Assembly (NCBI RefSeq): GCF_003987855.1
Contig: NZ_RXIZ01000004.1
Location: 8,220-72,219 of the forward strand
Length of the DNA: 64,000 bases
Direction: 5' to 3'
From: Hyphomicrobium sp.
GTDB taxonomy: Bacteria > Pseudomonadota > Alphaproteobacteria > Rhizobiales > Hyphomicrobiaceae
Position numbers and translations under genes: made by a program. Positions 43,809 to 52,848 of the stretch are shown here, one piece after another (the first letter of the stretch is position 1; each line of letters starts with the position of its first letter). The notes under the pieces were generated by a model that ran no database searches, had not been told where the DNA came from, and saw nothing but the letters and a program-made list of their open reading frames with translations.

Positions 43809-45947
43809 GTGGGCGTGACGGCAACAGACATTGCGCAGATTCCGATGTCGCCCGAGTTGGCGGGAACATTGGCTCGCGGCGCTGAATTTGCCGGCGAGAC
43901 CGGGAGTTCAGAGGTGTCGCTTGAGCATTTGCTCGCCGCCTTGTGTGACGATCCCGATGCCCTCGCCGTGCTCGATGCGAGCCATATCAGCAGCGAGCGA
44001 ATCAAAGGCGACGCAATTCATCGCGTTCTGCAAACGGCTGAGCAAGACCCGGTCCCACAGGATTCTCTTGGCGTATCGGCTGAGGTGCGTCGCATCCTTG
44101 AAGCGGCGGCAGCGGCGGCGCGGGGCAGCCGCCGGCGCGATATCAACGGCGCAATTGTGCTTGCCGCGATCGTTGGCGACGCCAGAAGCGTCGCGGCCGA
44201 GATCCTGGAAACCCACGGGCTGACATTCGAGAACGCCATCCGCGCCCTGCAGCAAGCCCTCCAGCCGCCACGCGAAGCTGCACCTCCGCAACAGCCGCAG
44301 CCGCCGCTGGCCGACGACGTTCTGGCGCGGGCGCGCGAGCGCGTCCAATCGCGCTCCGCTCCCTCCCTGCGCGATATAATGAAGGATATGCCGCGGCCGG
44401 CGCCAATGATGCCGCCGCACGAGCCAATCCCCGAACCGCCGATGCCACAACCACCGGCAGCGGAGCAATATTCACCTCATGACCAGTCATCCGCCGATCC
44501 ATCGTTCGCCGCTACGGATGCCGAGGATCGCGCGGCGGACCGACACAAGCAGCCCGATCACCAAATTCCGGACATGAACACGGCCCCATCTTTTGAGCCG
44601 ACATTCGGTGGTGGTCCGATCGGTCCGCCTGCGCCCGCCCCCACGTCACTCGACATCGGTGGGACCTCGCGGGAGGAAAACGCCGTCCCATCAAAAGCAG
44701 AACCGCGAACCGAACCCCGGCGATCGCCGTTCGCCGCCAGCCCCGTTCCGGGTTCCCACGACCAATCCCCGCCCCAGCCCGGACCTCATAACCCGAGATC
44801 GCGCGCGCATTCCGGTCCTGCGCCCCGGCCTGATCCGTCCTTCGGCGCTCCGCGTCCAGGACCGAATACGAGCCCAAGCGTCGCGCCTCCTGGGCAGAGT
44901 GGCTATCCGCCCGAGCCTTCGCTGCCGCTTCCGGCGCGTCCCACAAGCCCGCCTCAGGCGGGTCCAGAAGGCGGCCAGGACGGTCCATCTTTCCAGCTGC
45001 CGTTCCCGTCGGCTCCGCATCAAGCCGCCCCGAATCCCGCAGCGGTATCGGCCCCTGCACCGCCGCCGGAAATTTTCAGTCTGCCGCCGCGGCCACAGCC
45101 TTCCCGCGTCCAGCCTCCGCCGATCCCAGCAGGACCGCGACCGGGCGCTTCCTCTCCGGCCCCCGCTCCGCAGGGACAGCCGGGCCGATACCCTCCCCAA
45201 GGGCCAAGCTTTTCGACCGGCGCGCCAGTGCCCGGACCCAACCTCGGGGCGCCGGGCCCGCAGCCGAATCTCGGCCAAGGTACCGTCTTTCGTCCTGATG
45301 CCCTTTCCGGAGCTCCGGCGGGACAGCAGCCCACGGCCAAAGCACCGCCTCAGCCTCAAGCTCAAGGCCAGCCGCGCCGGGCGGCGAAGCGCAGCAAGGG
45401 CGCACACGTCGAAACGGGCCAGCTTGCCGAGAACATCCCGCGCACGATGCGCGTCGGAAAAACCGTGCGCGCCGAGGTACGTATCGCGAAGGCATCGATA
45501 AACGCGCTGACGGAAGGCCTCGATGGCGGCGGTAAAGTCTGGCAGCACGCCGTCGCCGTCACCAAGGCGATGTCGGTCCGCCTGCGCGCGCCCGATGGCG
45601 GCTTCTTCATCGAATCGGCTTCCCCAGAGACGCAATGGATCGAGGGCAATCTCGGTTATGCGAGCGACGACTTCGCGAGTTGGCGGTTCCTGATCACGCC
45701 GCAGGCGCGTGGCTGGTCGGATCTTCAGATCATCGTTTCAGCGCGAACTGTCGGAACAGACGGCGTCGCGGCCGAAACGGCGCTTCCCGATCAGATCGTC
45801 GAGGTCAAAGTCCGCACCAACATCGGCAGGACGGTGGCGCGCATTCTAGGTTGGACCATCGCTGCGGTGATCGGCGGCGCACTCGCAACGTTCGGAGAGA
45901 CGGGAATGACCGTCGGTACGGCACTTCTAAAGAAGTTCGGTCACTAG
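43809..45947 (+). CDS. Clp-N domain / Pro-rich linker / membrane-tail protein
   Basis: About 712 residues and no ATPase motif. Residues ~10-150 form a double Clp N-repeat (ELAGTLARGAEFAGETGSSE, VSLEHLLAALCDDPDALAVL, then SAEVRRILEAAAAAARGSRR and INGAIVLAAIVGD), as in ClpA/B N-domains that bind substrates or adaptors. A ~370-residue Pro/Gly/Gln-rich disordered stretch follows. The C-terminal ~150 residues look beta-rich (RVGKTVRAEVRIAKASINAL, WRFLITPQARGWSDLQIIVS) and end in a helix (AVIGGALATFGETGMTVG) that may enter the membrane. AGGAGA lies ahead of a GTG at 43809. It is the only plus-strand gene between argB and engB. I recognise no named family. Confidence 0.85.
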   Translation: MGVTATDIAQIPMSPELAGTLARGAEFAGETGSSEVSLEHLLAALCDDPDALAVLDASHISSERIKGDAIHRVLQTAEQDPVPQDSLGVSAEVRRILEAAAAAARGSRRRDINGAIVLAAIVGDARSVAAEILETHGLTFENAIRALQQALQPPREAAPPQQPQPPLADDVLARARERVQSRSAPSLRDIMKDMPRPAPMMPPHEPIPEPPMPQPPAAEQYSPHDQSSADPSFAATDAEDRAADRHKQPDHQIPDMNTAPSFEPTFGGGPIGPPAPAPTSLDIGGTSREENAVPSKAEPRTEPRRSPFAASPVPGSHDQSPPQPGPHNPRSRAHSGPAPRPDPSFGAPRPGPNTSPSVAPPGQSGYPPEPSLPLPARPTSPPQAGPEGGQDGPSFQLPFPSAPHQAAPNPAAVSAPAPPPEIFSLPPRPQPSRVQPPPIPAGPRPGASSPAPAPQGQPGRYPPQGPSFSTGAPVPGPNLGAPGPQPNLGQGTVFRPDALSGAPAGQQPTAKAPPQPQAQGQPRRAAKRSKGAHVETGQLAENIPRTMRVGKTVRAEVRIAKASINALTEGLDGGGKVWQHAVAVTKAMSVRLRAPDGGFFIESASPETQWIEGNLGYASDDFASWRFLITPQARGWSDLQIIVSARTVGTDGVAAETALPDQIVEVKVRTNIGRTVARILGWTIAAVIGGALATFGETGMTVGTALLKKFGH

Positions 45948-45958
45948 GCGCGTCAGCC

Positions 45959-46618
45959 TTAGCCGCCGTGCGCTTCGAGAAGCTGTGCGATCGTTCCCCG
46001 CAGCTCTTCAAAGCCCAGCGCCTTCTCCGACGACGTCTGAATGATGTGCGGAAACGCGGCGGGATGTTTCGCGAGCGCCTTCTGCGTGCTGTCCGCGACT
46101 TTCTCAAGATCAGTCTTGCTGATTTTGTCGACCTTGGTCAGGACCACCTGATAAGAGACCGCCGCGCCGTCGAGCAGCGCCATGATCTCGTCGTCGACGG
46201 GCTTCAGCCCATGGCGCGCGTCGACCAGTAGAAACACACGCAACAACGTTCGCCGTCCGGCCAGGTAGGCCCGGAGAACTTTGTTCCACGCGGCAACCTT
46301 GTCCTTCGGCGCCTCGGCAAATCCGTACCCTGGCATGTCGACCAGATAGAGATCGTGATTGGGCTCGGTGAAGAAGTTGAGCTCTTGCGTCCGCCCCGGC
46401 GTATTCGACGCGCGGGCAAGACGCAGCTGTCCTACGAGCGCGTTGATGAGACTTGACTTGCCGACGTTGGAGCGCCCCGCGAACGCAATCTCGGGCCGGT
46501 CGTCGGGAGGCAGATGATCGAGATCCGGCGTGCCGCGCGAAAACGTCCAGGCGCGCGTGAAGAGACGGCGACCGTCCTCGATCTCTTCAGCCGATAGCGT
46601 CCGCTCGTCGCTCGTCAT
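45959..46618 (-). CDS. engB: Ribosome biogenesis GTPase EngB (YihA)
   Basis: A 219-residue GTPase. G1 [19 protein letters not shown]2 RTQELNFF (Thr), G3 [12 protein letters not shown]4 [10 protein letters not shown]. It helps assemble the 50S subunit. It lies 52 bases after yidC with a hairpin between them. It converges with the Clp-N protein gene, 11 bases apart. Confidence 0.97.
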   Translation of the reverse strand: MTSDERTLSAEEIEDGRRLFTRAWTFSRGTPDLDHLPPDDRPEIAFAGRSNVGKSSLINALVGQLRLARASNTPGRTQELNFFTEPNHDLYLVDMPGYGFAEAPKDKVAAWNKVLRAYLAGRRTLLRVFLLVDARHGLKPVDDEIMALLDGAAVSYQVVLTKVDKISKTDLEKVADSTQKALAKHPAAFPHIIQTSSEKALGFEELRGTIAQLLEAHGG

Positions 46619-46636
46619 GGGCGATGTCCAAAAACG

Positions 46637-46660
46637 AAGGCCTGAGAGAGCTCAGGCCTT
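46637..46660 (-). terminator. Terminator or attenuator between yidC and engB
   Basis: Perfect 10-bp stem AAGGCCTGAG/CTCAGGCCTT with loop of 4; on the minus strand it is followed by CGTTTTTGG. It stands between yidC and engB, so transcription into engB is at least partly separated from yidC. Confidence 0.75.
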
Positions 46661-46669
46661 TCGAATATC

Positions 46670-48565
46670 CTACTTGCCGGAGGTTCCGTCCCCACTCGCT
46701 CCGAATAATCGCAGGAGTGGCGCAAAGGTGCGTCTGAGATTTCCGAATAGATGAATCTCAGCCCCGTTCTTCTTGTTGATCCAGAGCTGCTGCGAGATCG
46801 ACAGCGTGTTGCTCCAAGCCCAGTAGATCACGAGGCCCGCCGGGAAGCTCGCCAGCAGGAATGTGAACATGACCGGCATCCATTGGAAGATCTGCTGCTG
46901 GATCGGATCAGGCTGCGGCGGGTTAAGTTGCATCTGAACCCACATCGTTATGCCCATGATCAGCGGCCATGCTCCCAAATGCAGGAACGTCGGCGCGTCG
47001 AACGGCAATAGTCCGAACAAGTTGAACACGGACGTCGGATCCGGCGCCGAGAGATCGTGGATCCAGCCGAAGAACGGCGCATGCCGCATGTCGATGGTGA
47101 CAAACAGCACCTTATACAGCGCAAAGAAGACGGGGATCTGCAGCAGGATCGGCCAACAGCCAGCCAACGGATTGATCTTCTCCTTGCGATAGAGCTCGAA
47201 GATTTCTTTCTGCTGGCGCTGAGAGTCGTCTTTGTACTGCTCTTTGATCCGCTGCATTTCGGGCTGCATCTTCTTCATGCGCGCCATGCTCTCATACTGC
47301 TTGTTGGCGAGCGGATAGAAGGCAGCCTTCACGATCACCGTCAGGATGAGAATGGTGATGCCGAAATTGTGGACGATGCCGTTGATGAACTCCATCAGGC
47401 GGAAGAGCGGCCGCGTGATGAAATAGAACCAACCCCAATCGATCAAACGATCAAAGCGCAGGATATTGAGCGCCTTTTCATAGCCATCGATCAGCGACGC
47501 TTGCTTGGCCCCGGCGAACAGATGGCCCTCGATGCCTTTGCGCTCTCCCGGAGGCACCGCGAGCGAGCCGCGCAGATAGTCCGTTTGGAACGCATCGCGG
47601 CCCGACGGATCGCGCGCGGGGAGAGCAGAATAGGTGGCACGATATGGCGTCTTCTGATCTGGAACGAGAGCGGTCGCCCAATATTTGTCGGTGATGCCAA
47701 GCCAGCCGCCGACGACATTCTCAAACGTCTTCGGCACGCTTTCCTTCAGCGCATTGGCGTAGGTGTCTTCGACAAGCCCATGGTCGCCCGATACGCCGAC
47801 CAGGCCTTCGTGCAGCACGCTGTAGACTTGCGACGGCGGGTGGCCGCTGCGGTGGACGCGCGCGTAAGGAAGCAGCGTGATCTCGGCGTTCGTCTTGTTC
47901 TCCACCTCGTCGACGACCTTGAACATGTAATCCTGGTCGAGCGAAATCGTGCGATGGAACAGAACGCCCTGGCCGTTGTCCCAGACGAGGGTGATCGGCG
48001 TCTCGGGCGTCAGCGTCGTGCCGCTCTCAACCTTCCAGAGAGCGTCTCGATCCGGCACCTTCAGCGATGAGCCAACCTGCGGCACCCAGCCGAATTCGGC
48101 GAAGTACGGGTCGAACGACCCTGCCGGTGAGAGCAGTGTCACCATGGGGCTGTTGGGGTCCACGGTCTCCCGGTATTTCTTCAGGATGAGGTCGTCGATG
48201 CGCCCGCTTTTGAGATCGATCGACCCTTCGAGCGATGGCGTTGCGATCGCAATGCGAGGTGTCGACTTCAGGATTTCGTCGCGCGTCATCGCCGTCGTCG
48301 GGGCCGGCTGCTGACCAGCACCTGGCACAGCGGTGGACGGGGGCGCGACAGGGTTGGCTGGCGAATTGGCAACGTTCGGCGGGCTCTCCGACGTCGCCTT
48401 CCCCGCGTTCTGCGCATCGAGCTGTTTGTTGAATTCCTGGCGCGCCTGCTCGTGCTTGATCTGAGGGCCCGCGAAAAAGTACTGCCAGCCCATCAGCACG
48501 AGGATCGAAAGCACCACGGCGATGATCAGGTTATTCTGGTCTTTTGGATCGCTAGGAGAGCTCAT
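46670..48565 (-). CDS. yidC: Membrane protein insertase YidC
   Basis: A 631-residue inner membrane insertase (Oxa1 family). First helix IIAVVLSILVLMGWQYFF near the N-terminus, a large periplasmic beta domain (~60-380), then the conserved five-helix core with LANKQYESMARMKKMQPEMQ and INPLAGCWPILLQIPVFFAL. The Gram-negative large P1 domain is complete. It belongs to the rpmH-rnpA-yidC cluster; no yidD is seen. Confidence 0.97.
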   Translation of the reverse strand: MSSPSDPKDQNNLIIAVVLSILVLMGWQYFFAGPQIKHEQARQEFNKQLDAQNAGKATSESPPNVANSPANPVAPPSTAVPGAGQQPAPTTAMTRDEILKSTPRIAIATPSLEGSIDLKSGRIDDLILKKYRETVDPNSPMVTLLSPAGSFDPYFAEFGWVPQVGSSLKVPDRDALWKVESGTTLTPETPITLVWDNGQGVLFHRTISLDQDYMFKVVDEVENKTNAEITLLPYARVHRSGHPPSQVYSVLHEGLVGVSGDHGLVEDTYANALKESVPKTFENVVGGWLGITDKYWATALVPDQKTPYRATYSALPARDPSGRDAFQTDYLRGSLAVPPGERKGIEGHLFAGAKQASLIDGYEKALNILRFDRLIDWGWFYFITRPLFRLMEFINGIVHNFGITILILTVIVKAAFYPLANKQYESMARMKKMQPEMQRIKEQYKDDSQRQQKEIFELYRKEKINPLAGCWPILLQIPVFFALYKVLFVTIDMRHAPFFGWIHDLSAPDPTSVFNLFGLLPFDAPTFLHLGAWPLIMGITMWVQMQLNPPQPDPIQQQIFQWMPVMFTFLLASFPAGLVIYWAWSNTLSISQQLWINKKNGAEIHLFGNLRRTFAPLLRLFGASGDGTSGK

Positions 48566-48655
48566 TCAATCCTCGGGTCAGGCCGGGCTTCTCGGGGCCG
48601 GTTCAGGTCCGGAAGCGATGGGGGAAACTGGTCATAAAAGGAAGGGGACACCCAG

Positions 48656-49051
48656 TCACGCTGCCCCTTTTTTCTTGGGCTGGACGTGCTTGCTGGCGTG
48701 GAGAGCGGAAATCGCTCGGTCGACGTCTTGAAGAAGCAGATCAAAGGGCCGCTCCAGTGCGGCATGCCGCGCAACGACGACGTAATCGCAGGCGCCCAGC
48801 GTCTTATTCTTGATCTCGGATGCGAACGCAGCTTTGAGCCGCCTGCGGATGCGATTCCGCGTGACGGCGTTGCCGATTTTCTTGGTGATTGTGAAGCCGA
48901 ACCGTGGGCCGATGGCGTCGCGGGACCCGCGGGCCGGACCTGCAGCGGAACGTTCCCGCATCTCGATGAGAAACGCCGGCGTAGACTGACGCCGGCCGCC
49001 GCGAACAGCGAGAAATTCGGAACGCGCCTTGAGAGTTGGCAGGATAGGAAT
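48656..49051 (-). CDS. rnpA: Ribonuclease P protein component, probable AUU start
   Basis: The protein part of RNase P, which processes tRNA 5' ends. The only ATG in the frame (48961) would delete the conserved N-terminal strand (KARSEFLAVRGGRRQSTPAF). Upstream the frame stays open to the rpmH stop with no ATG, GTG or TTG. A perfect GGAGG at 49057-49061 lies 5 bases before an ATT codon at 49051, giving a 131-residue protein of usual length with the RNR-type core NAVTRNRIRRRLKAAF intact. An AUU start (as in infC of E. coli) is therefore the best reading; a sequencing error is the alternative. It is in the same frame as rpmH, 18 codons after its stop. Confidence 0.85.
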   Translation of the reverse strand: MPILPTLKARSEFLAVRGGRRQSTPAFLIEMRERSAAGPARGSRDAIGPRFGFTITKKIGNAVTRNRIRRRLKAAFASEIKNKTLGACDYVVVARHAALERPFDLLLQDVDRAISALHASKHVQPKKKGAA

Positions 49052-49105
49052 GACAGCCTCCAGAGCCGCGTACGAGCGACAGCGGGGCCTAAACGCTGGA
49101 CCCGA

Positions 49106-49240
49106 CTAGGCCGAAAGGCGCTTACGGCCCTTAGCGCGACGGCGTGCAAGGACCTTCTGACCACCGGCAGTCAGCATGCGTTTGCGGAATCCGTGGCGGC
49201 GCTTGCGAACAAGGCGGCTCGGTTGATATGTGCGCTTCAC
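49106..49240 (-). CDS. rpmH: 50S ribosomal protein L34
   Basis: A 44-residue very basic protein: [18 protein letters not shown], then [20 protein letters not shown] and KRLSA. It starts at GTG, stops at TAG. It is the textbook L34 sequence and heads the rpmH-rnpA-yidC operon. A strong sigma-70 promoter lies ~140 bases upstream. Confidence 0.97.
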   Translation of the reverse strand: MKRTYQPSRLVRKRRHGFRKRMLTAGGQKVLARRRAKGRKRLSA

Positions 49241-49382
49241 GGAAGTCTCCGTCCAAGTCTCTCAGGCCGAAGTCCAAGCGGAAACAACGGCGAAATTGTT
49301 GATATTTTTCCGAACCTTAACAAATACGCATCGCCTGGGCGGAAAACCCCAGCCGATTTCGCATGTCTCCGGAATTCGCGCT

Positions 49383-49411
49383 CTTATAGTGAGCGGTTGA
49401 GGGCAAGTCAA
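49383..49411 (-). promoter_or_regulatory. Sigma-70 promoter of rpmH-rnpA-yidC
   Basis: On the minus strand TTGACT, a 17-base spacer, then TATAAG: near consensus at both boxes, as expected for ribosomal protein expression. The spacing to the rpmH start leaves a ~140-base leader. Confidence 0.85.
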
Positions 49412-49547
49412 CGCACCCGCCCGTCCGATCCAGAAGCGGGTTGCCCCACCGGTACGCTCGCGGCAGGGGATAGCATCCAATCTGCCACGCGAAAAGTTCG
49501 CTGCCGTATTAAGGTGCGCACACTCGCCGCTACTTCTGGACGCCCTC

Positions 49548-51008
49548 ATGCCTAAGGACATGGCCGAAACGGCCTCGCCCCCGCAGACCATCGATGCCGA
49601 CATCTGCGTGATCGGCGCCGGTTCCGGAGGCATCGCGCTGGCAACCGCCGCCGCCGCGTTCGGGCAACGCGTCGTTCTGATCGAAAAACATCGGATGGGC
49701 GGCGACGGCCTGAACTATGGAAGCGTCCCGGCCAATGCACTGCTCGCCGCCGCGCATCGCGCCGAAGATATGCGCCAAGCATCGCTTTTTGGCATCGAAG
49801 CTGTCGAGCCGACGGTCAATCACGCTGCCGTCAATCGCTATATTGCTGGCGTTATTGCCGCGATCGCGCCCAACGTATCGGTCGAACGTTTCGGCGGCAT
49901 GGGTATTCGCGTCATCTCGGCTGCGGCCAAATTCGTGAATCGCAAGACCATCGCGGCCGGTGAATTCCAGATCTCAGCGCGCCGCTTCGTGATCGCGACG
50001 GGCTCGTCGCCGGTCATCCCTCCCATCCCGGGACTGGCGGATGTTCCCTATTTCACCAACGAAACGATCTTCGACAACAAGGCGCCGATCGCGCATTTGA
50101 TTGTCGTCGGTGCCGGCAGAACTGGACTTGAGCTTGCACAAGCCCATCGCCGGTTGGGGTCGCAAGTCACCGTCATCGATCAGGGCCGTGCAATCACCGA
50201 CGAAGATCCAGAACTTTCCGTCATCTTGCTCGCTCGACTAGCCGCGGAAGGCATCGCGCTGCGCGAAGACACCCGCATCAAGCGCATTTCTGGAACTGTC
50301 GGGCGTATGCTCGTGGAAGTCGACGGGGCTGAATCAGGCAACGTCGAAACGATCGAAGGCACCGCCGTGCTCATTGCAGCCGGTCGCAAAGCAAACGTTG
50401 CCGACCTCGGTCTCGACACGGCTGGCATCAAGGTGAATGGCAAAGTCATAAAAACCAACGATGGCCTGAGAACGACGAACAAGCGGGTCTTTGCCATTGG
50501 CGATGCCGCCGGCCGTCAGCGATATGCCCATATCGCGGGCGAGCACGCCGATGTCGTTTTAAGGCGCCTTCTTTTCCGCTCTTCCGCCAAGACGACTGGT
50601 CGCTCCGCCCCCCGCGTCATGTTCACCGAGCCGGCCCTCGCCAGTGTCGGTTTGAGCGAAGCGGAAGCCCGGGACAAGCACGGCCGCGTGAATGTTTTGC
50701 GCTGGCCCTACCACGAAAATGATCGTGCCCAAATCGAGGGCAAGATCGAAGGCCACATTAAGGTCGTCACCACCACGCGCGGCCAAATACTGGGCGCCGC
50801 TATCGTCGGTGCTCACGCCGGCGAACTTATCCAAATGTGGTCGCTCGCGATCTCCCAGCGCCTCAATATTAAGGCAATGACCGAGTGGATTTCGCCCTAT
50901 CCGACTTTTTCCGAGATCAACAAACGCGCCGCTATTCGTTACTTTGCAACACTTCCAAGTAACCCCTTTTTGCGCAAAGTGATCGCCTTGCTGGCGAAGC
51001 TCGGTTAA
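49548..51008 (+). CDS. Pyridine nucleotide-disulfide oxidoreductase fold, redox Cys lost
   Basis: A 486-residue FAD/NAD flavoprotein with the layout of dihydrolipoamide dehydrogenase and MerA. FAD site DADICVIGAGSGGIALATAA, NAD site HLIVVGAGRTGLELAQAHRR, TNKRVFAIGDAAGRQRYAHI and the dimer domain (~345-470). The redox disulfide is absent: the segment reads MGGDGLNYGSVPANALL, where GGxCLNxGCxPSKAL is expected, so both Cys and the Lys are gone. The usual HPTxSE near the C-terminus is SPYPTFSE, so the base His is Tyr. It cannot run a disulfide mechanism. It heads an operon with a sensor kinase. Confidence 0.85.
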   Translation: MPKDMAETASPPQTIDADICVIGAGSGGIALATAAAAFGQRVVLIEKHRMGGDGLNYGSVPANALLAAAHRAEDMRQASLFGIEAVEPTVNHAAVNRYIAGVIAAIAPNVSVERFGGMGIRVISAAAKFVNRKTIAAGEFQISARRFVIATGSSPVIPPIPGLADVPYFTNETIFDNKAPIAHLIVVGAGRTGLELAQAHRRLGSQVTVIDQGRAITDEDPELSVILLARLAAEGIALREDTRIKRISGTVGRMLVEVDGAESGNVETIEGTAVLIAAGRKANVADLGLDTAGIKVNGKVIKTNDGLRTTNKRVFAIGDAAGRQRYAHIAGEHADVVLRRLLFRSSAKTTGRSAPRVMFTEPALASVGLSEAEARDKHGRVNVLRWPYHENDRAQIEGKIEGHIKVVTTTRGQILGAAIVGAHAGELIQMWSLAISQRLNIKAMTEWISPYPTFSEINKRAAIRYFATLPSNPFLRKVIALLAKLG

Positions 51009-51025
51009 TGATCTCCGCCTAGGAG

Positions 51026-52552
51026 ATGCCCGACCCAGTGCAGCGCGCGATAATCAACGGCAACGATCACGATAGCGATGACGGCAAGAAAGGGAGATCT
51101 CTCTTGCTGGCGCCATGGCACGCGATCACGCGCTTCTGGGAAAGCCGTGGCCTTCCGACAAAGCTCATCATTCTGACAGCCGTCTTCGTCTTGGTTGCCG
51201 AAGCACTGATCTTCCTGCCGTCGATCGCCAGCTATCGCGTGACATGGCTGCAGGAGCGATTGACTGCCGCCCAGCTTGCGGCCTTGACGTCGGACGCATT
51301 TCCCGGCGGACAAATTCCATCCGCGCTGCGCGCCGACCTACTCAGAACCGCGCAGGTGAAAGCAATCGCCTCGCGTTCCGCCGGCGAACGTCGCTTGGTG
51401 TTTCCGCCGGAAGGCGATCTCACGATCGATTACGTCTATTATCTTCCACCCGAAGCAGATTCATTCTGGGACAGCCTCTCGACCCGTTTCGAACAAGCGC
51501 GGGACGCGGTCACCACGCTGCTTTCCAATAACCGCACCATTCGCGTGATCGGTCACAGCGGCCCCGACAACAACGCACTCATAGAGATCGTCATCCCCGA
51601 GGCGCCGCTGAAAGCCGCGATGATCCGCTACGGCATGAACATCCTGTGGCTTTCGATCGTACTGTCAGTGCTGACGGCCATTGTCGTCTATTTTGCCTTG
51701 AGCCGCCTGTTCGTAAAGCCGCTGACGCAAATCACCACCAACATGCTGCACTTCGCAGAAAATCCCGAAGACCAAGCGCGCATCATGCCGAACACTGGAC
51801 GGCGCGACGAAATTGGCGTGGCGGAACGAGAACTTGCGAGCATGCAGCGTCAGCTCTCGAGCCTTCTCGCGCAAAAGAACCGTCTCGCTCAGCTCGGAAT
51901 GGCTGTCTCCAAGATCAACCACGATCTTCGCAACATGCTGGCGAACGCGCAGCTCATTTCCGATCGCCTCGTCGCCATTCCCGATCCTACGGTCCAGCGC
52001 TTCGTGCCGAAACTCATCGCGTCTCTCGACCGCGCCATTCAGTTCTGCAATTCCTCCCTGCAGTTTGGCGGCGTCTCGGAAGCCACGCCGCGGCGCGAGC
52101 TCATCCCGCTGAAGCCGTTGGTCGATGAAGTTGCCGACAGCCAAGGCCTTCCGCGTGAGGGCTCCGTGGCTTTCGTCGAGAACGTCGAGCCGGGACTTTT
52201 GATCGATGCCGATCGCGAGCACCTGTTTCGCGCCTTGAGTAACCTCATTCGCAATGCCGTACAGGCGATCGAGAGCATCGAAGGCAAGACCGACGGCGAG
52301 GTCCGCGTCGACGCGCGCCGCGAAGGCCGCCGCGTTTTCATCGACGTCGCGGACAACGGATCTGGCGTTCCCAAGAAGGCGCGCGAAAATCTCTTCAAGG
52401 CCTTCCAGGGATCGACCAAGAAAGGCGGCACCGGCCTCGGCCTTGTGATCGCCGCCGAACTTGTCCAAGCGCACGGCGGCTCTCTTACGCTTCTCGACAG
52501 TCAAAGTGGCGCGCGTTTCCGGATCGAGCTCCCCGACCGCGCGTTCGATTGA
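51026..52552 (+). CDS. Membrane sensor histidine kinase with HAMP domain
   Basis: A 508-residue kinase. Two membrane helices (~48-68 and ~205-228) flank a periplasmic domain of ~135 residues (IPSALRADLLRTAQVKAIAS region); a HAMP follows (SRLFVKPLTQITTNMLHFAE). The phospho-His is in MAVSKINHDLRNMLANAQL, and the ATPase has N box NLIRNAVQAIESI, G1 VADNGSGVPKKAREN and GGTGLGLVIA. No response regulator is adjacent. It begins 17 bases after the flavoprotein gene, so both are probably one transcript and might be linked in sensing redox state (inference). Confidence 0.92.
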   Translation: MPDPVQRAIINGNDHDSDDGKKGRSLLLAPWHAITRFWESRGLPTKLIILTAVFVLVAEALIFLPSIASYRVTWLQERLTAAQLAALTSDAFPGGQIPSALRADLLRTAQVKAIASRSAGERRLVFPPEGDLTIDYVYYLPPEADSFWDSLSTRFEQARDAVTTLLSNNRTIRVIGHSGPDNNALIEIVIPEAPLKAAMIRYGMNILWLSIVLSVLTAIVVYFALSRLFVKPLTQITTNMLHFAENPEDQARIMPNTGRRDEIGVAERELASMQRQLSSLLAQKNRLAQLGMAVSKINHDLRNMLANAQLISDRLVAIPDPTVQRFVPKLIASLDRAIQFCNSSLQFGGVSEATPRRELIPLKPLVDEVADSQGLPREGSVAFVENVEPGLLIDADREHLFRALSNLIRNAVQAIESIEGKTDGEVRVDARREGRRVFIDVADNGSGVPKKARENLFKAFQGSTKKGGTGLGLVIAAELVQAHGGSLTLLDSQSGARFRIELPDRAFD

Positions 52553-52718
52553 ACGCACGCAGGCCCGGAAATTTGGCTGCGAATCGGAAGCGCGGCGACG
52601 CGTCACCGCCCGGATAAAAGAGGGGCCTTGCGCTCGGCGACGCGACCCACTAGAGAGGGTGCCTTCGTCGCCCGGCCCTGCCGCCGGATGGGCTTCCAGC
52701 CCCAACGCAACGAAAAAA

Positions 52719-52795
52719 GCGCCGGTAGCTCAGTTGGATAGAGCACCAGACTACGAATCTGGGGGTCGTGGGTTCGAATCCTTCCCGGCGCGCCA
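52719..52795 (+). tRNA. tRNA-Arg (anticodon ACG)
   Basis: A 77-base cloverleaf with encoded CCA. Acceptor stem GCGCCGG/CCGGCGC, D arm TAGCTCAGTTGGATAGAGCA, anticodon stem CCAGA/TCTGG with loop CTACGAA (anticodon ACG at 52753-52755), T arm GGGTTCGAATCC. ACG is normally deaminated to ICG and reads CGU, CGC and CGA. Confidence 0.97.
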
Positions 52796-52848
52796 TCTAA
52801 TTTCACATCGCCTCGAACATCACTTCGAACCCTTTGCGGTTTCCCCTA

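Noticed and set aside
44593-45635. Overlapping frames of about 300 codons on both strands in the Pro-rich part of the Clp-N protein gene
   Set aside because: Pro/Gly/Gln codon bias keeps several frames open; only the sense frame continues into recognisable domains at both ends.
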